A stretch of 64,000 bases of DNA, taken from NCBI GenBank assembly GCA_018195615.1, contig JAGTPG010000001.1:186001-250000 (forward strand), given 5' to 3'. The notes below the pieces were generated by a model. The model was not told where the DNA came from. It was given only the letters and a program-made list of their open reading frames with translations, and made no database searches. Made by a program: the position numbers and the translations under genes. Of this stretch, positions 47,095-56,113 are shown piece by piece. The stretch's first letter is position 1; every line of letters begins with the position of its first letter. The stretch is from Streptomyces tuirus (lineage in GTDB: Bacteria > Actinomycetota > Actinomycetes > Streptomycetales > Streptomycetaceae).

Positions 47095-48372
47095 ATGACC
47101 ACCGCCCCTTCTCGTCCGCGGCTCGCCCGGTCGGGCCCGCGCATCGGCGTGCTGGGTTCGTACGGCGGCTGCAACATCGGCGACGAGTCGATCCTGACCT
47201 GTGTCCTGCGCTGTCTGCGCGCCCAGCGACCCGAGGCCCGGCTGGTGGTCTTCAGCCGGAACGCCGAGCACACCCGCGCCCACCATCCGGCCGCCGACGA
47301 AGTGGTGGACTGGGAGGGCGTCAGCCGCGACCACGTCCTGGAGGCGCTGGCCTCGCTGGATCTGCTGGTCCTGGGCGGCGGTGGCCTGCTCTTCGACGGC
47401 GAGGCGCGCCGGTATCTGCGCCTGGTGAGGGCCGCGCAGGAGCGCGGCATCCGCACGTTCGCCTACGCCGTCGGCGCCGGCCCGCTGCGCGAGCCCGAGG
47501 ACCGGGAGGCCGTGCGCACGGTCCTGGCGGACATGGACGACGTCGTGGTGCGGGACGAGGAGTCCAAGCTCGTGCTGGAGGACGTCGGTGTGGAACGCGA
47601 CGTCGTCGTCACCGCCGATCCGGCGCTGCTGCTGGAGCCGGAGCCGTTCACGGCCGAGATGATGCGCCAGGAGGGCGTGCCGACCGACTCCCGTCTGGTG
47701 GGGATGTCGGTGCGGGAGCCGGGCCGGGCGGCCGAGAAACTGGACGAGGGCGACTACCACGCGCTGCTCGCCGACGTGGCCGACTTCCTCGTTCGCCGGC
47801 TGGACGCGCATGTGGTGTTCCTGCCGATGGAGCGGCACGACGTGCGGCACGCGCACGCCGTGCTGTCGCACATGACCGCTCCGGACGTGGGGCGGATCCT
47901 GCACGGCTCGTACAGCCCGGGGCAGATCCTCGGCTTCATGCGCCACCTGGATCTGGCGGTCGGCATGCGCCTGCACTTCGTGATCTTCGCGGCGCTCTCC
48001 GGGCTGCCGGTGCTGCCGCTGCCCTACTCCGGCAAGGTCTTCGACTTCGCGGGCCGGATGGGTGCTCCGGCGCTGGTGGGCGTGGCGCGGGAGCAGGCCG
48101 GGCTGCTGCTGGCGGAGGTGGACCGGCTGTGGGACGAGTTCCCGGAGCGCCGGGAGGACCTGCTCGGCCGCATCACGGACCTGTCCGCGCAGGCACGGGA
48201 GACCTGCGCCCGTGCCGGAGCGCTGCTCGACGAGATCCACGGCGGTTCAGGTGTGGAGAGCGATGTGCCGGCAGAGACCGACGTGCCCACAGAGGCGGCC
48301 GTAGGGGCGGACCCGGCGCAGGCGGAGCGATCACACCCGCCCGCCGCCGATCCCCGCCCGCTGGGCGTGTGA
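47095..48372 (+). CDS. Polysaccharide pyruvyl transferase family protein
   Basis: A 425-residue GT-B-like enzyme adding ketal pyruvate to surface polymers or acting in a related reaction. IGVLGSYGGCNIGDESILTC near residue 17 and LDLLVLGGGGLLFDGEARRY are diagnostic. AYAVGAGPLREPEDREAVRT, VVVTADPALLLEPEP, HLDLAVGMRLHFVIFAALSG and PLPYSGKVFDFAGRMG follow. ATG 47095 with GGGAG. The last ~60 residues are Ala/Pro/Glu-rich and probably disordered. Divergent from the PRTase; a flavoprotein follows 43 nt downstream. Confidence 0.88.
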   Translation: MTTAPSRPRLARSGPRIGVLGSYGGCNIGDESILTCVLRCLRAQRPEARLVVFSRNAEHTRAHHPAADEVVDWEGVSRDHVLEALASLDLLVLGGGGLLFDGEARRYLRLVRAAQERGIRTFAYAVGAGPLREPEDREAVRTVLADMDDVVVRDEESKLVLEDVGVERDVVVTADPALLLEPEPFTAEMMRQEGVPTDSRLVGMSVREPGRAAEKLDEGDYHALLADVADFLVRRLDAHVVFLPMERHDVRHAHAVLSHMTAPDVGRILHGSYSPGQILGFMRHLDLAVGMRLHFVIFAALSGLPVLPLPYSGKVFDFAGRMGAPALVGVAREQAGLLLAEVDRLWDEFPERREDLLGRITDLSAQARETCARAGALLDEIHGGSGVESDVPAETDVPTEAAVGADPAQAERSHPPAADPRPLGV

Positions 48373-48415
48373 CGCCGGCCGCCGACGTCGAGGCCCCGTC
48401 CGCGGAAGGACACCG

Positions 48416-49854
48416 ATGCCGATCCTGGGAGAACCGCGCGAGCCCCGCACGGTCACGCTGCCCGCACGGCCCGCGCGGCACGGCGGCCGGACGGAGGTCC
48501 TGGTGGTCGGCGGCGGCCCGGCCGGGTTCGCCGCGGCGGTCGCGGCGGCCGACGCCGGAGCCGAGGTCGTCCTGGCGGAGCGCTACGGCTTCCTCGGCGG
48601 CAACGCGACCGCCGCGCTGGTCATGCCGCTGATGTCGTTCCACAACGAGCACAAGCAGGCCGCGTTCACCGAGTCCGGCGACGAGTCCCGGCTGCTGCCG
48701 ACCGACCACGGCGAGGGCGAACCGGTCGTCCAGGGCGTGCTGTGGCGGTTGCTGGACCGGCTCATGGGCCGGGGCGGGTGTCTGAAGCCGTCGCCGAAGA
48801 CCGGGTACACGGTGCCCTTCGACCCGGAGCTCTTCAAGCTGGTCCTGCTCGAGATGACGGACGAGGCGGGTGTGCGGATGCTGTTCCACGCCTTCGCCTC
48901 CACCGCGCTGCGCCTGGAGGACGGCTGGCGCGTGGTGTTCGAGACCAAGTCGGGGCCGGTGGTGATCGACGCCGACGTGGTCGTGGACGGCACGGGCGAC
49001 GGGGACGTCGCGGCGGCCTGCGGGGCGCCGTACGAGATCGGCCGGCCGGAGGACGGGCTGGTGCAGCCGATGACGCTGATGTTCCGCGTCGCGGACTTCG
49101 CGCGGCCGGACTTCGCCGCGTACGTGCGGGAGCACCCCGACCAGTGGCGCGGGGTGCACGGGCTGTGGGACCTGGTGGAAGAGGCCCGGGCGGACGGCGA
49201 CCTGCGGTTGCCGCGCGAGGACATCCTGTTCTTCGCGACGCCGCATCCGCGCGAGGTCAGCGTCAACAGCACCCGTGTGACCAGGGTGCTCGGCACGAGC
49301 GTGTGGGACCTGACCCGGGCCGAGTACACGGCCCGCCGCCAGCTCGCGGAGATCGACCGCTTCCTGCGCACCCGCGTGCCCGGGTTCGAGGAGTCGTACG
49401 TGGTGCAGAGCGGCACGCACATCGGCGTCCGGGAGACCCGGCGGGTCGTCGGCGACTACCAGCTCACCGGCCACGACATCCTGGCCGCCCGGCCCTTCCC
49501 GGACGTGGTCGCGCACGGCGCCTACCCCGTCGACATCCACAACCCGCGCGGCTCCGGAACGGTCCTGAAGCGGGTGCCGACGGGCAGCTTCTACGACATT
49601 CCGCTGCGCTGTCTCGTGCCGAAGGGGACGGACCGGCTGCTGGTGGCGGGCCGCTGCATCTCGGGGACGCACGTGGCGCACTCGTCGTACCGGGTGATGC
49701 CGATCGCGATGGCGACCGGTCAGGCGGCGGGGGTGTGCGCCGCGCTGACCGTCCGCCACGGCCACGGACCGCGGGGGTGCCGTACCGGCTCGTGCAGCGG
49801 GAACTGCTGCGCCAGGGCGCCCGGCTGCGCACCGGCCTGCCGGTGGGCGGCTGA
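48416..49854 (+). CDS. FAD-dependent oxidoreductase (FAD_oxidored group; frameshifted near 49778)
   Basis: About 479 residues. VLVVGGGPAGFAAAVAAADA then AERYGFLGGNATAALVMPLM is the FAD pyrophosphate-binding start of the FAD-dependent oxidoreductase group related to fumarate-reductase flavoproteins and thiazole synthase. DADVVVDGTGDGDVAAACGA and LLVAGRCISGTHVAHSSYRV are the other FAD contacts. One missing G near the end (HGPRGVPYRLVQRELL restored). It follows the pyruvyl transferase gene on the same strand and is probably cotranscribed. The substrate is unknown. Confidence 0.82.
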
Positions 49855-49866
49855 CACCGGCCGCCG

Positions 49867-50523
49867 TCAGCCCGCCGCGGTCCTCAACTGCTCGTGGCAC
49901 CACCGCCGGGCCACCTCGGTGACCTGGCCGAGCGTGCCCGGCTCCTCGAACAGGTGGGTGGCGCCGGGCACCACATGGAGGGTGTGCGGGACGTGCAGCC
50001 GCCGGGCCGCGTCCTCGTTGAGCCGCAGCACCTGCTCGTCCCGGCCGCCCACGATCAGCAGCACCGGGGCCCGGACCGCTTCCAGGGCGTCGCCCGCCAG
50101 GTCGGGCCGGCCGCCGCGCGAGACGACCGCCGACACCCGGTCGGGCCGCTCGGCGGCGGCGACCAGGGCGGCGCCCGCGCCGGTGCTGGCGCCGAACAGG
50201 ACGACGGGCAGACCTCGGGTGCCGGGCGACTGTGCCAGCCAGTCGACGGCGGCGACCAGCCGGCGGCCCAGAAGGGGGATGTCGAAGCGGAGTTCGGCGG
50301 TGATCACGTCCAGCCGTTCCTCCTCCTCGGTGAGCAGGTCGATCAGCAGGGTGCCGAGTCCGGCGGTGCGCAGTCCGGCGGCGACCTCGCGGTTGCGGGG
50401 GCTGTGCCGGGAGCTGCCGCTGCCGTGCGCGAACAGCACGACCGCGCGGGCGGCCGACGGCACGGTCAGATCGCCGGTGAGCGCGGGTCCGCCGGCGGGC
50501 ACGGTGACCGTCTGGGAGTTCAT
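49867..50523 (-). CDS. Dienelactone-hydrolase-like alpha/beta hydrolase
   Basis: A 218-residue hydrolase. ARAVVLFAHGSGSSRHSPRN is the oxyanion-side HGSGSS motif, the nucleophile Ser is in VVLFGASTGAGAALVAAAER, and LIVGGRDEQVLRLNEDAARR and GATHLFEEPGTLGQVTEVAR supply Asp and His. Start ATG 50523. It resembles the free-standing hydrolase domain that is fused to PRTases in some actinobacteria. It is divergent from the AraC gene. Confidence 0.85.
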   Translation of the reverse strand: MNSQTVTVPAGGPALTGDLTVPSAARAVVLFAHGSGSSRHSPRNREVAAGLRTAGLGTLLIDLLTEEEERLDVITAELRFDIPLLGRRLVAAVDWLAQSPGTRGLPVVLFGASTGAGAALVAAAERPDRVSAVVSRGGRPDLAGDALEAVRAPVLLIVGGRDEQVLRLNEDAARRLHVPHTLHVVPGATHLFEEPGTLGQVTEVARRWCHEQLRTAAG

Positions 50524-50661
50524 CGGAGGCCTCCTCTCCCCGGTCTCCTCGTACTGCCGTCCGCCTACCCACGGCGCGGCAGGCGTCCCGCCTCCGGCAT
50601 GGCGCGATCCGTGGGATGCGTGTCGTTGACGCCATGGTCCCGGCCGGAGGAGCGTGAGGGG

Positions 50662-51657
50662 GTGACATCGCGCCGTATCGTCTTCGTCGTCTTCGACGGC
50701 TTCCAGCCGCTCGACCTCACCGGCCCGCACGAGGTGTTCCACGGCGCGGGCGAGGAGTACGCCTGTGAGACCGTGGCGCCGCGGGCGGGACCGGTGGCAT
50801 CGGTCAGCGGGCTGCTCGTGCACGCCGGGCACGGCGTGGCGGACCTCGACCCGGCCGGCATCGACACCCTCGTGGTGGTCGGCGGCCGGGGCGTCGACCG
50901 GGCCCGCGAGGACGCGGCTCTGGTGTCCTGGGTCTGCGCCGCGGCGGCCGGTGCGAGGCGGGTCGCCTCGGTGTGCAGCGGGGCTCTCCTGCTGGCGGCC
51001 GCGGGGCTGCTGGACGGGCGGCGGGTCACCACGCACTGGGCGCGCGGGGAGCAGTTGGCGCGTGAGCATCCCGGGGTGCGGGTGGACTGCGATCCGATCT
51101 TCGTGCGGGACGGTCGGGTGTGGACGTCGGCCGGGGTGACGGCCGGTATGGATCTGGCGCTCGCCCTGGTGGAGGACGACCTGGGCCGTGACGTCGCGCA
51201 CGCGGTGGCCCGTCGGCTGGTGCTGTTCCTGCGCCGTCCCGGGGGCCAGTCGCAGTTCAGCGTGGCGCTCTGGTCGCGGCAGCCGGCCACGGACCCGGTG
51301 CGGGCCGCCGTGACCGCGATCCACGCCGATCCGGGCGCCCGGCACGACATCGCCGGTCTCGCCGCGCACGCCGGGCTGAGCCCGCGCCACCTCCAGCGCC
51401 GCTTCACCGCCGAACTGGGCGTGCCGCCGGCGGCTTACGTCGAGCGGGTGCGGGTCGAGGCGGCCCAGCGTGCCCTCACCGAGGGCGACGAACCGGTCGA
51501 GGCCATCGCCCGGCACTGCGGCTTCGCCACCGCCGAGACCCTGCGCCGCACGTTCCACCGCCGGCTCGGTGTCGCGCCGTCGGACTACCGCGCCAGGTTC
51601 CGCTCCACCGCGGAAGCATCCGCCCACCCCGTCCCAGAGGAAGGTGAACCCGCATGA
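50662..51657 (+). CDS. GlxA-family AraC-type regulator with DJ-1/PfpI domain
   Basis: A 331-residue regulator. DJ-1/class I amidotransferase-like domain: RIVFVVFDGFQPLDLTGPHE, the nucleophile-elbow VASVCSGALLLAAAGLLDGR, and AGVTAGMDLALALVEDDLGR. C-terminal double HTH: HDIAGLAAHAGLSPRHLQRR and PVEAIARHCGFATAETLRRT with VAPSDYRARF. GTG 50662 behind GGAGGAG. ATGA overlap with the following DJ-1 protein gene, a common arrangement for a regulator and its target. Confidence 0.92.
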   Translation: MTSRRIVFVVFDGFQPLDLTGPHEVFHGAGEEYACETVAPRAGPVASVSGLLVHAGHGVADLDPAGIDTLVVVGGRGVDRAREDAALVSWVCAAAAGARRVASVCSGALLLAAAGLLDGRRVTTHWARGEQLAREHPGVRVDCDPIFVRDGRVWTSAGVTAGMDLALALVEDDLGRDVAHAVARRLVLFLRRPGGQSQFSVALWSRQPATDPVRAAVTAIHADPGARHDIAGLAAHAGLSPRHLQRRFTAELGVPPAAYVERVRVEAAQRALTEGDEPVEAIARHCGFATAETLRRTFHRRLGVAPSDYRARFRSTAEASAHPVPEEGEPA

Positions 51658-52265
51658 CGACGTACGGACTGCTGGTCTTCGAGGAAGCCGAGGAGCTGGA
51701 CTTCGTGGGGCCCTGGGAGGTCTTCAACGTGTCCGCCCGGCTCCGCGACGGTGCCGACACGGCCGTGCTCGTCGCGGAACACCCCGGCCCGGTGCGCTGC
51801 AACAAGGGCCTGCGCGTCCTGCCCGACCACACCCTGGACGACCATCCGCCCCTCGACGTGCTGCACGTGCCGGGCGGACGGGGCGCACGCGAGGTCCAGC
51901 TGCACAACCCCGTGGTCACCGACTGGATCGCCCGGACGGCGCAGCAGGCCGCGTGGCTGCACGGCGTGTGCACCGGAGCGTTTCTGCTGCATGCCGCGGG
52001 TCCCGCGCGCGGGCGCCGGGTGGCCACGCACCGGAGCCAGGAGGACGCCCTTCAGGCGCGTGGCGACGTGACGGTCGTCCGGGACGTCCGCTACGTCGTG
52101 GACGGCAACCTGGTCACCAGCCAGGGCGTCTCGGCCGGCATCGACAGCGCGCTGTGGCTCGTCGGGCGGCTGCACGGCCGCGACCACGCGCGGGCCGTGC
52201 GGCGCCGGATCCAGTACGACCCGGCGCCGCCCTACCTCGCGGACGAGCCCGTCCTGCCCGGATGA
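51654..52265 (+). CDS. DJ-1/PfpI family protein
   Basis: A 203-residue stand-alone DJ-1-superfamily protein. YGLLVFEEAEELDFVGPWEV opens the fold with the conserved Glu, LDVLHVPGGRGAREVQLHNP follows, and the nucleophile Cys is in WLHGVCTGAFLLHAAGPARG. VTSQGVSAGIDSALWLVGRL is close to isonitrile-hydratase-type members. Translationally coupled to the GlxA regulator, whose sensor domain is a homologous fold. Confidence 0.9.
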   Translation: MTTYGLLVFEEAEELDFVGPWEVFNVSARLRDGADTAVLVAEHPGPVRCNKGLRVLPDHTLDDHPPLDVLHVPGGRGAREVQLHNPVVTDWIARTAQQAAWLHGVCTGAFLLHAAGPARGRRVATHRSQEDALQARGDVTVVRDVRYVVDGNLVTSQGVSAGIDSALWLVGRLHGRDHARAVRRRIQYDPAPPYLADEPVLPG

Positions 52266-52314
52266 CGGGGATCGGCGCCGCATGGGTGCGCGTGCGCCGG
52301 GCAGGCGATGTGTC

Positions 52315-52770
52315 ATGGGCGGTGACACGGGCTACGGCGGGCAGGTACGGCAGCCGGGTGATTGCGGGCACCGGGCGGTGCCGCATCCGGGCGACATCCG
52401 GATCGAGGCGTGGGCGGCGTGCCGGGAACACTGTCTGGCGGAGGCCGTCCTGGGAATGGTGGAGTGCTTCGCGGATCTCTCCGGGGTCCGGCCGACGGCC
52501 GTGGACCGGGTCCGGCTGGGCGAGGCCAGCGACTACAACCTGCTCGCCACGCTGCTGGACGAGGTCATCTTCCGGCTGGAGGCGTACGGCCAGGTGCCCG
52601 TGGACGTGGAGGCGGACGAGGCCGACGGCGGCCTGGACGTCAGGCTGGCGGTGACCGGGCTGGCGGACGTGGAGATCACCGGGGCGGTCCCGACCGCGGT
52701 GGCGTGGGACGAGCTGCGGATCGGGCCGGATCCGTACGGGTGGTCGTGCGTGGTGACGGTCGACGCGTGA
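52315..52770 (+). CDS. Archease family protein
   Basis: A 151-residue protein. HRAVPHPGDIRIEAWAACRE, VECFADLSGVRPTAVDRVRL, LLATLLDEVIFRLEAYGQVP and the C-terminal VEITGAVPTAVAWDELRIGP are the archease blocks with the acidic residues of the metal site. Archease activates the RNA ligase RtcB, but no rtcB lies in this window. ATG 52315 is preferred over in-frame ATG 52282 because the conserved fold starts after it. A CapA-like gene begins 12 nt downstream. Confidence 0.82.
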   Translation: MGGDTGYGGQVRQPGDCGHRAVPHPGDIRIEAWAACREHCLAEAVLGMVECFADLSGVRPTAVDRVRLGEASDYNLLATLLDEVIFRLEAYGQVPVDVEADEADGGLDVRLAVTGLADVEITGAVPTAVAWDELRIGPDPYGWSCVVTVDA

Positions 52771-52782
52771 AGCCCTCGACGG

Positions 52783-53877
52783 GTGTTGCGGCCCTGGGCC
52801 TACCGTGGAGGTGTGGGCGGCGGTGTCGTGACGCTGTTCCTGTGCGGTGACGTGATGCTCGGGCGCGGTGTCGACCAGATCCTGGCGCACCCCGGTGATC
52901 CGGCACTGCGGGAGGCGTACGTCAGGGACGCGCGGTCCTACGTCCGGCTGGCGGAGTCGGTACACGGTGCGGTGCCCGCGCCCGTCGATCCGTCCTGGCC
53001 GTGGGGCACGGCGCTGCGGGTGCTGGCGGAGGCCGCCCCGGACGCACGGATCGTGAACCTGGAGACGTCGGTGACGCGCGGTGACACGTTCGCCCCGGAC
53101 AAGGAGATCCACTACCGGATGCACCCGGCCAACCTGCCGGCCCTGGCGGTGGCGCGGCCGGACGTGACCGTCGTCGCCAACAACCACGTCCTGGACTTCG
53201 GCCGGGCGGGCCTGCTGGAGACGCTGGACGTGCTGGGCCGGGCGGGCCTGCGGACCGCGGGCGCGGGACGGAACGCCGACCAGGCGTTCGCGCCCGCCAC
53301 GGTCCCGCTGCCCGGTGGCCGCCGGCTGCTGGTGTTCGCCCTCGGTGCGCGCTCCAGCGGTATCCCGTCCGGCTGGGCGGCGACGGCGGAGCTGCCCGGT
53401 GTGGCGTACGTGCCGGAACTCTCGCGTGCCGCGGCCGGTGCGGTGGTGCGGCACGTCCAGCGGGCCGGGCGGGCCGGTGACCTCGCCGTGGTGTCCGTGC
53501 ACTGGGGCTCGAACTGGGGGTTTCACGTGCCCCGGGAGCAGGTCCGCTTCGCGCACGCGCTGGTGGACGGCGGTGTCGATGTCGTCCACGGGCACTCCTC
53601 GCACCATCCCCGCCCGCTGGAGGTGTACCGGGACCGGCTGATTCTGTACGGCTGCGGCGACTTCGTCGACGACTACGAGGGCATCCCCGGCTACGAGGAC
53701 TACCGCGACGACCTGCGGCTCGCGTTCCTCGTCTCGCTGGATGCCGACAGCGGCCGACTGGCGGGGCTGCGCATGGTGCCGCTGCGGGCACGGTGGAGCC
53801 CGACGGCACACTGGTGTTGCGGGACGGCTGAACCGCGGGGAGGTCAGACCGCCCAGGACAGCAGTCGCTCGCGGTGA
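52783..53877 (+). CDS. CapA-family poly-gamma-glutamate synthesis-like protein (C-terminus disturbed)
   Basis: Metallophosphatase-like CapA domain of about 340 residues. LFLCGDVMLGRGVDQI, RIVNLETSVTRGD, VVANNHVLDFGRAGLLETLD, VVSVHWGSNWGFHVP and DVVHGHSSHHPRPLEVYRDR are the conserved blocks. No signal peptide is seen. After MVPLRARW at about 53785 the frame ends in a Cys/Arg/Ser-rich tail that overlaps hrdC. Shifting frame gives TVEPDGTLVLRDG and a stop at 53831, more like the family end, with some residues lost. The start could be GTG 52813 or 52828 instead of 52783. Confidence 0.82.
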   Translation: MLRPWAYRGGVGGGVVTLFLCGDVMLGRGVDQILAHPGDPALREAYVRDARSYVRLAESVHGAVPAPVDPSWPWGTALRVLAEAAPDARIVNLETSVTRGDTFAPDKEIHYRMHPANLPALAVARPDVTVVANNHVLDFGRAGLLETLDVLGRAGLRTAGAGRNADQAFAPATVPLPGGRRLLVFALGARSSGIPSGWAATAELPGVAYVPELSRAAAGAVVRHVQRAGRAGDLAVVSVHWGSNWGFHVPREQVRFAHALVDGGVDVVHGHSSHHPRPLEVYRDRLILYGCGDFVDDYEGIPGYEDYRDDLRLAFLVSLDADSGRLAGLRMVPLRARWSPTAHWCCGTAEPRGGQTAQDSSRSR

Positions 53878-54863
53878 TCGGGCTCGCGCAGGCGGGCGAG
53901 TGAGGCCTTCTCGAGTTGGCGTACTCGTTCGCGGGTCAGACCGACGCGGCGGGCGACCTCGTCACGGGTGCGGGTGTGGCCGTCGTGGAGGCCGTAGCGC
54001 AGGCTGAGGATCATGGCCTCCCGGGGCGCCAGTGTGCCGACGGCCTCGCGCAGTTCCTCGGCGAGCGCCGTGTACTCGGCGACGTCCGGGGCCTGGAGCA
54101 CCTCGGTGTCGGGGATGAGGTCGCCCACGACGGTCTCGCCGGTCTCGTCGACGGGCGTGTCCAGGCTGACGGCCTGCCGGCCCACACGGCGCAGCCAGCC
54201 GATCCGGTCCTCGGCGAAACCGCTCTCCCGGGCCACCTCCTCGACGCTCGGTTCGCGTCCCAGGTCGAGTTGCAGACGCCGTTCGACCTTGGCGAGCTTC
54301 TGCAACTGTTCCACCACCTGCATCGGCAGTCGTACGGTGCGGGCGTGCGCGGCCAGTCCCCGCTCGATCGACTGACGGATCCACCAGGTCGCGTACGTGG
54401 AGAACTTGAAGCCCTTGGTGTGGTCGAACTTCTCCACGGCCCGGATCAGCCCCAGGTTGCCCTCCTGGATGACGTCCAGCAGGGGCAGCCCGCGGTGGGC
54501 GTGCCGTTTGGCCATCGCGACCACGAGCCGGAGATTGGCCCGGACCATGTGGTCCTTGGCCGCCTGGCCGTCCCGGACGTCCTCCTCCAGTTCACCGCGC
54601 CGCTCAGGAGCGAGGTCGTGTTCGCCGGCGTCGGCCCGCTCCAGTTCCTCCAGTGCCCGCACACCGGCCCGCATCCGCCGGCCGAGCCGCACCTCGTCCT
54701 CCGCGGTGAGCAGCGGCGTCGCCCCGATCTGTGTGAGGTACTGCCCGAGCAGGTCGGGTTCCTCGTCGGGCTCGGGGATGCGGCTGCGCAGCCGTGCGGT
54801 GCGAGCGGGGGCGCGGCGGTCCTCCCGGGCACCTGCCGCGGAGTCTTCTGCCAGCGGAGACAT
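53844..54863 (-). CDS. hrdC: RNA polymerase primary-like sigma factor HrdC
   Basis: A 339-residue group 2 sigma-70 protein. Region 1.2 is LGQYLTQIGATPLLTAEDEV, region 2 is GLPLLDVIQEGNLGLIRAVE with FKFSTYATWWIRQSIERGL, region 3 is QKLAKVERRLQLDLGREPSV, and region 4 is LSLRYGLHDGHTRTRDEVAR with VGLTRERVRQLEKASLARLR. The start RARTARLRSRIPEPDEEPDL-like stretch and overall length match HrdC as I remember it rather than HrdA, HrdB or HrdD. Start ATG 54863. Intact. Confidence 0.85.
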   Translation of the reverse strand: MSPLAEDSAAGAREDRRAPARTARLRSRIPEPDEEPDLLGQYLTQIGATPLLTAEDEVRLGRRMRAGVRALEELERADAGEHDLAPERRGELEEDVRDGQAAKDHMVRANLRLVVAMAKRHAHRGLPLLDVIQEGNLGLIRAVEKFDHTKGFKFSTYATWWIRQSIERGLAAHARTVRLPMQVVEQLQKLAKVERRLQLDLGREPSVEEVARESGFAEDRIGWLRRVGRQAVSLDTPVDETGETVVGDLIPDTEVLQAPDVAEYTALAEELREAVGTLAPREAMILSLRYGLHDGHTRTRDEVARRVGLTRERVRQLEKASLARLREPDHRERLLSWAV

Positions 54864-54978
54864 CGTCGGGTCCCTCCGTCCCCTACCTCGTTCCGGCTCG
54901 CTCCGGAGGCCTCACGGGTACCCGAGGCGATCGGGCCCGAACCGCATGTCCGGGGCCCGCGGGGGTACCCCGGGGCAC

Positions 54979-55431
54979 ATGACCGGCATCGAACTGCGCA
55001 GCAACGCGTTCAACGACCACTCGTTCATCGCGCGCCGGTACTCCTACGAGGGACCGAACGTCTCTCCGCCGCTGACCTGGAGCGGCGTACCGGACGACGC
55101 GACCGAACTGGTGCTGCTCTGCGAGGACCCCGACGCCCCGTCGGGCACCTTCGCGCACTGGGTGGTGGTCGGCATCGACCCGCACAGCGACGGCGTCGAG
55201 GCCGGGCACTGCCCACCGGGCGGCACGGAACTCGTCAACGGCTACGGGCAGCACGGCTGGGGCGGTCCGCATCCCCCGCCCGGGGACGACGCGCACCACT
55301 ACTTCTTCCGGCTGTACGCCCTGTCGGAACCGTGCGTCCTGCCCGACGCGCCCGACGCGAACCAGGTGCACGCGGAGGTCGAAAAGCGCCGCCTGGCGGA
55401 CGGGACGCTGGTGGGGCTGTACCAGCGCTGA
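54979..55431 (+). CDS. YbhB/YbcL (PEBP/Raf kinase inhibitor-like) protein
   Basis: A 150-residue phosphatidylethanolamine-binding-family protein. FNDHSFIARRYSYEGPNVSP then PLTWSGVPDDATELVLLCED and DPDAPSGTFAHWVV are the two ligand-site blocks, with GQHGWGGPHPPPGDDAHHYF completing the pocket. Start ATG 54979, divergent from hrdC. Bacterial members have no settled function. Confidence 0.92.
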   Translation: MTGIELRSNAFNDHSFIARRYSYEGPNVSPPLTWSGVPDDATELVLLCEDPDAPSGTFAHWVVVGIDPHSDGVEAGHCPPGGTELVNGYGQHGWGGPHPPPGDDAHHYFFRLYALSEPCVLPDAPDANQVHAEVEKRRLADGTLVGLYQR

Positions 55432-55450
55432 GGCGGCCCACGGCGCCTCG

Positions 55451-56007
55451 TCACCGCAGGGCCGCTGCGACGAGCCCGCGGATCTCCGCCTCGGACACCG
55501 TGCCGCCGCCCACGAGGCGGTCGAAGACGAGGCCGTCCACACAGGCGAGCAGGGTGAGGGTGCGCTCCTCGGCGTCCGCCAGCCCCCGAGCGGCCAGAAA
55601 GGCGTGCACGACGCGGCGCCCCGCGTTCTGACGCGGCAGGAGGATCTCCCGCAGCTCGGGGTGGTGGACGCTCTCCACGGCGCAGGCGTACCGCGCGAGG
55701 GAGCGCCGGCGTCCTTCCCCGGTGAGCCGCCGCTCGGTGAACGCGGCGATGCCGGCCACCAGGTCCCCCGCGTCGCGCGGCACGGGTGTCGCCTCCCGAC
55801 CGCCTGCAACTCCGCCTGGTCGAGTGCGACCAGGCGCCGGACCAGCGCCGTGAGCAGCGCCTGCCGGGTCCGGAAGTACGCCGAGGTGGTGCCCGGCGGC
55901 AGGTTCGCCGCGCGATCCACCGCCCGGTGGGTCAGTCCTCGTATCCCGCTCTCGGCGAGGACGTCGATGGCGGCGTCGGCGAGGACGGTACGTCGATCGG
56001 TGGGCAC
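55451..56007 (-). CDS. TetR-family regulator divergent from a flavin monooxygenase (frameshifted near 55800)
   Basis: About 185 residues. The HTH is VLADAAIDVLAESGIRGLTH then VDRAANLPPGTTSAYFRTRQ, continuing LLTALVRRLVALDQAELQAV. One missing G (VGGEATPVPRDAGDL restored) breaks the ligand domain, which ends EAEIRGLVAAALR. GTG 56007. Two long palindromes in the divergent gap are its likely operators. Confidence 0.88.
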
Positions 56008-56026
56008 CCCCCATTTCTACACCCCC

Positions 56027-56073
56027 GTTTCTACATCTGTAGAAACACGGCGTAGGCTTCTACATCTGTAGAA
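56027..56073. promoter_or_regulatory. Two TetR operators between regulator and monooxygenase
   Basis: GTTTCTACATCTGTAGAAAC (56027-56046) is a perfect 20-bp palindrome and TTCTACATCTGTAGAA (56058-56073) repeats its core 30 bp on. A half site TTTCTACA occurs at about 56013. Strong candidate binding sites for the divergent TetR protein. Confidence 0.8.
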
Positions 56074-56113
56074 ACCGGCCGCTCCGGGCGGCCCGGCGGG
56101 GAAGGGACGGCTC

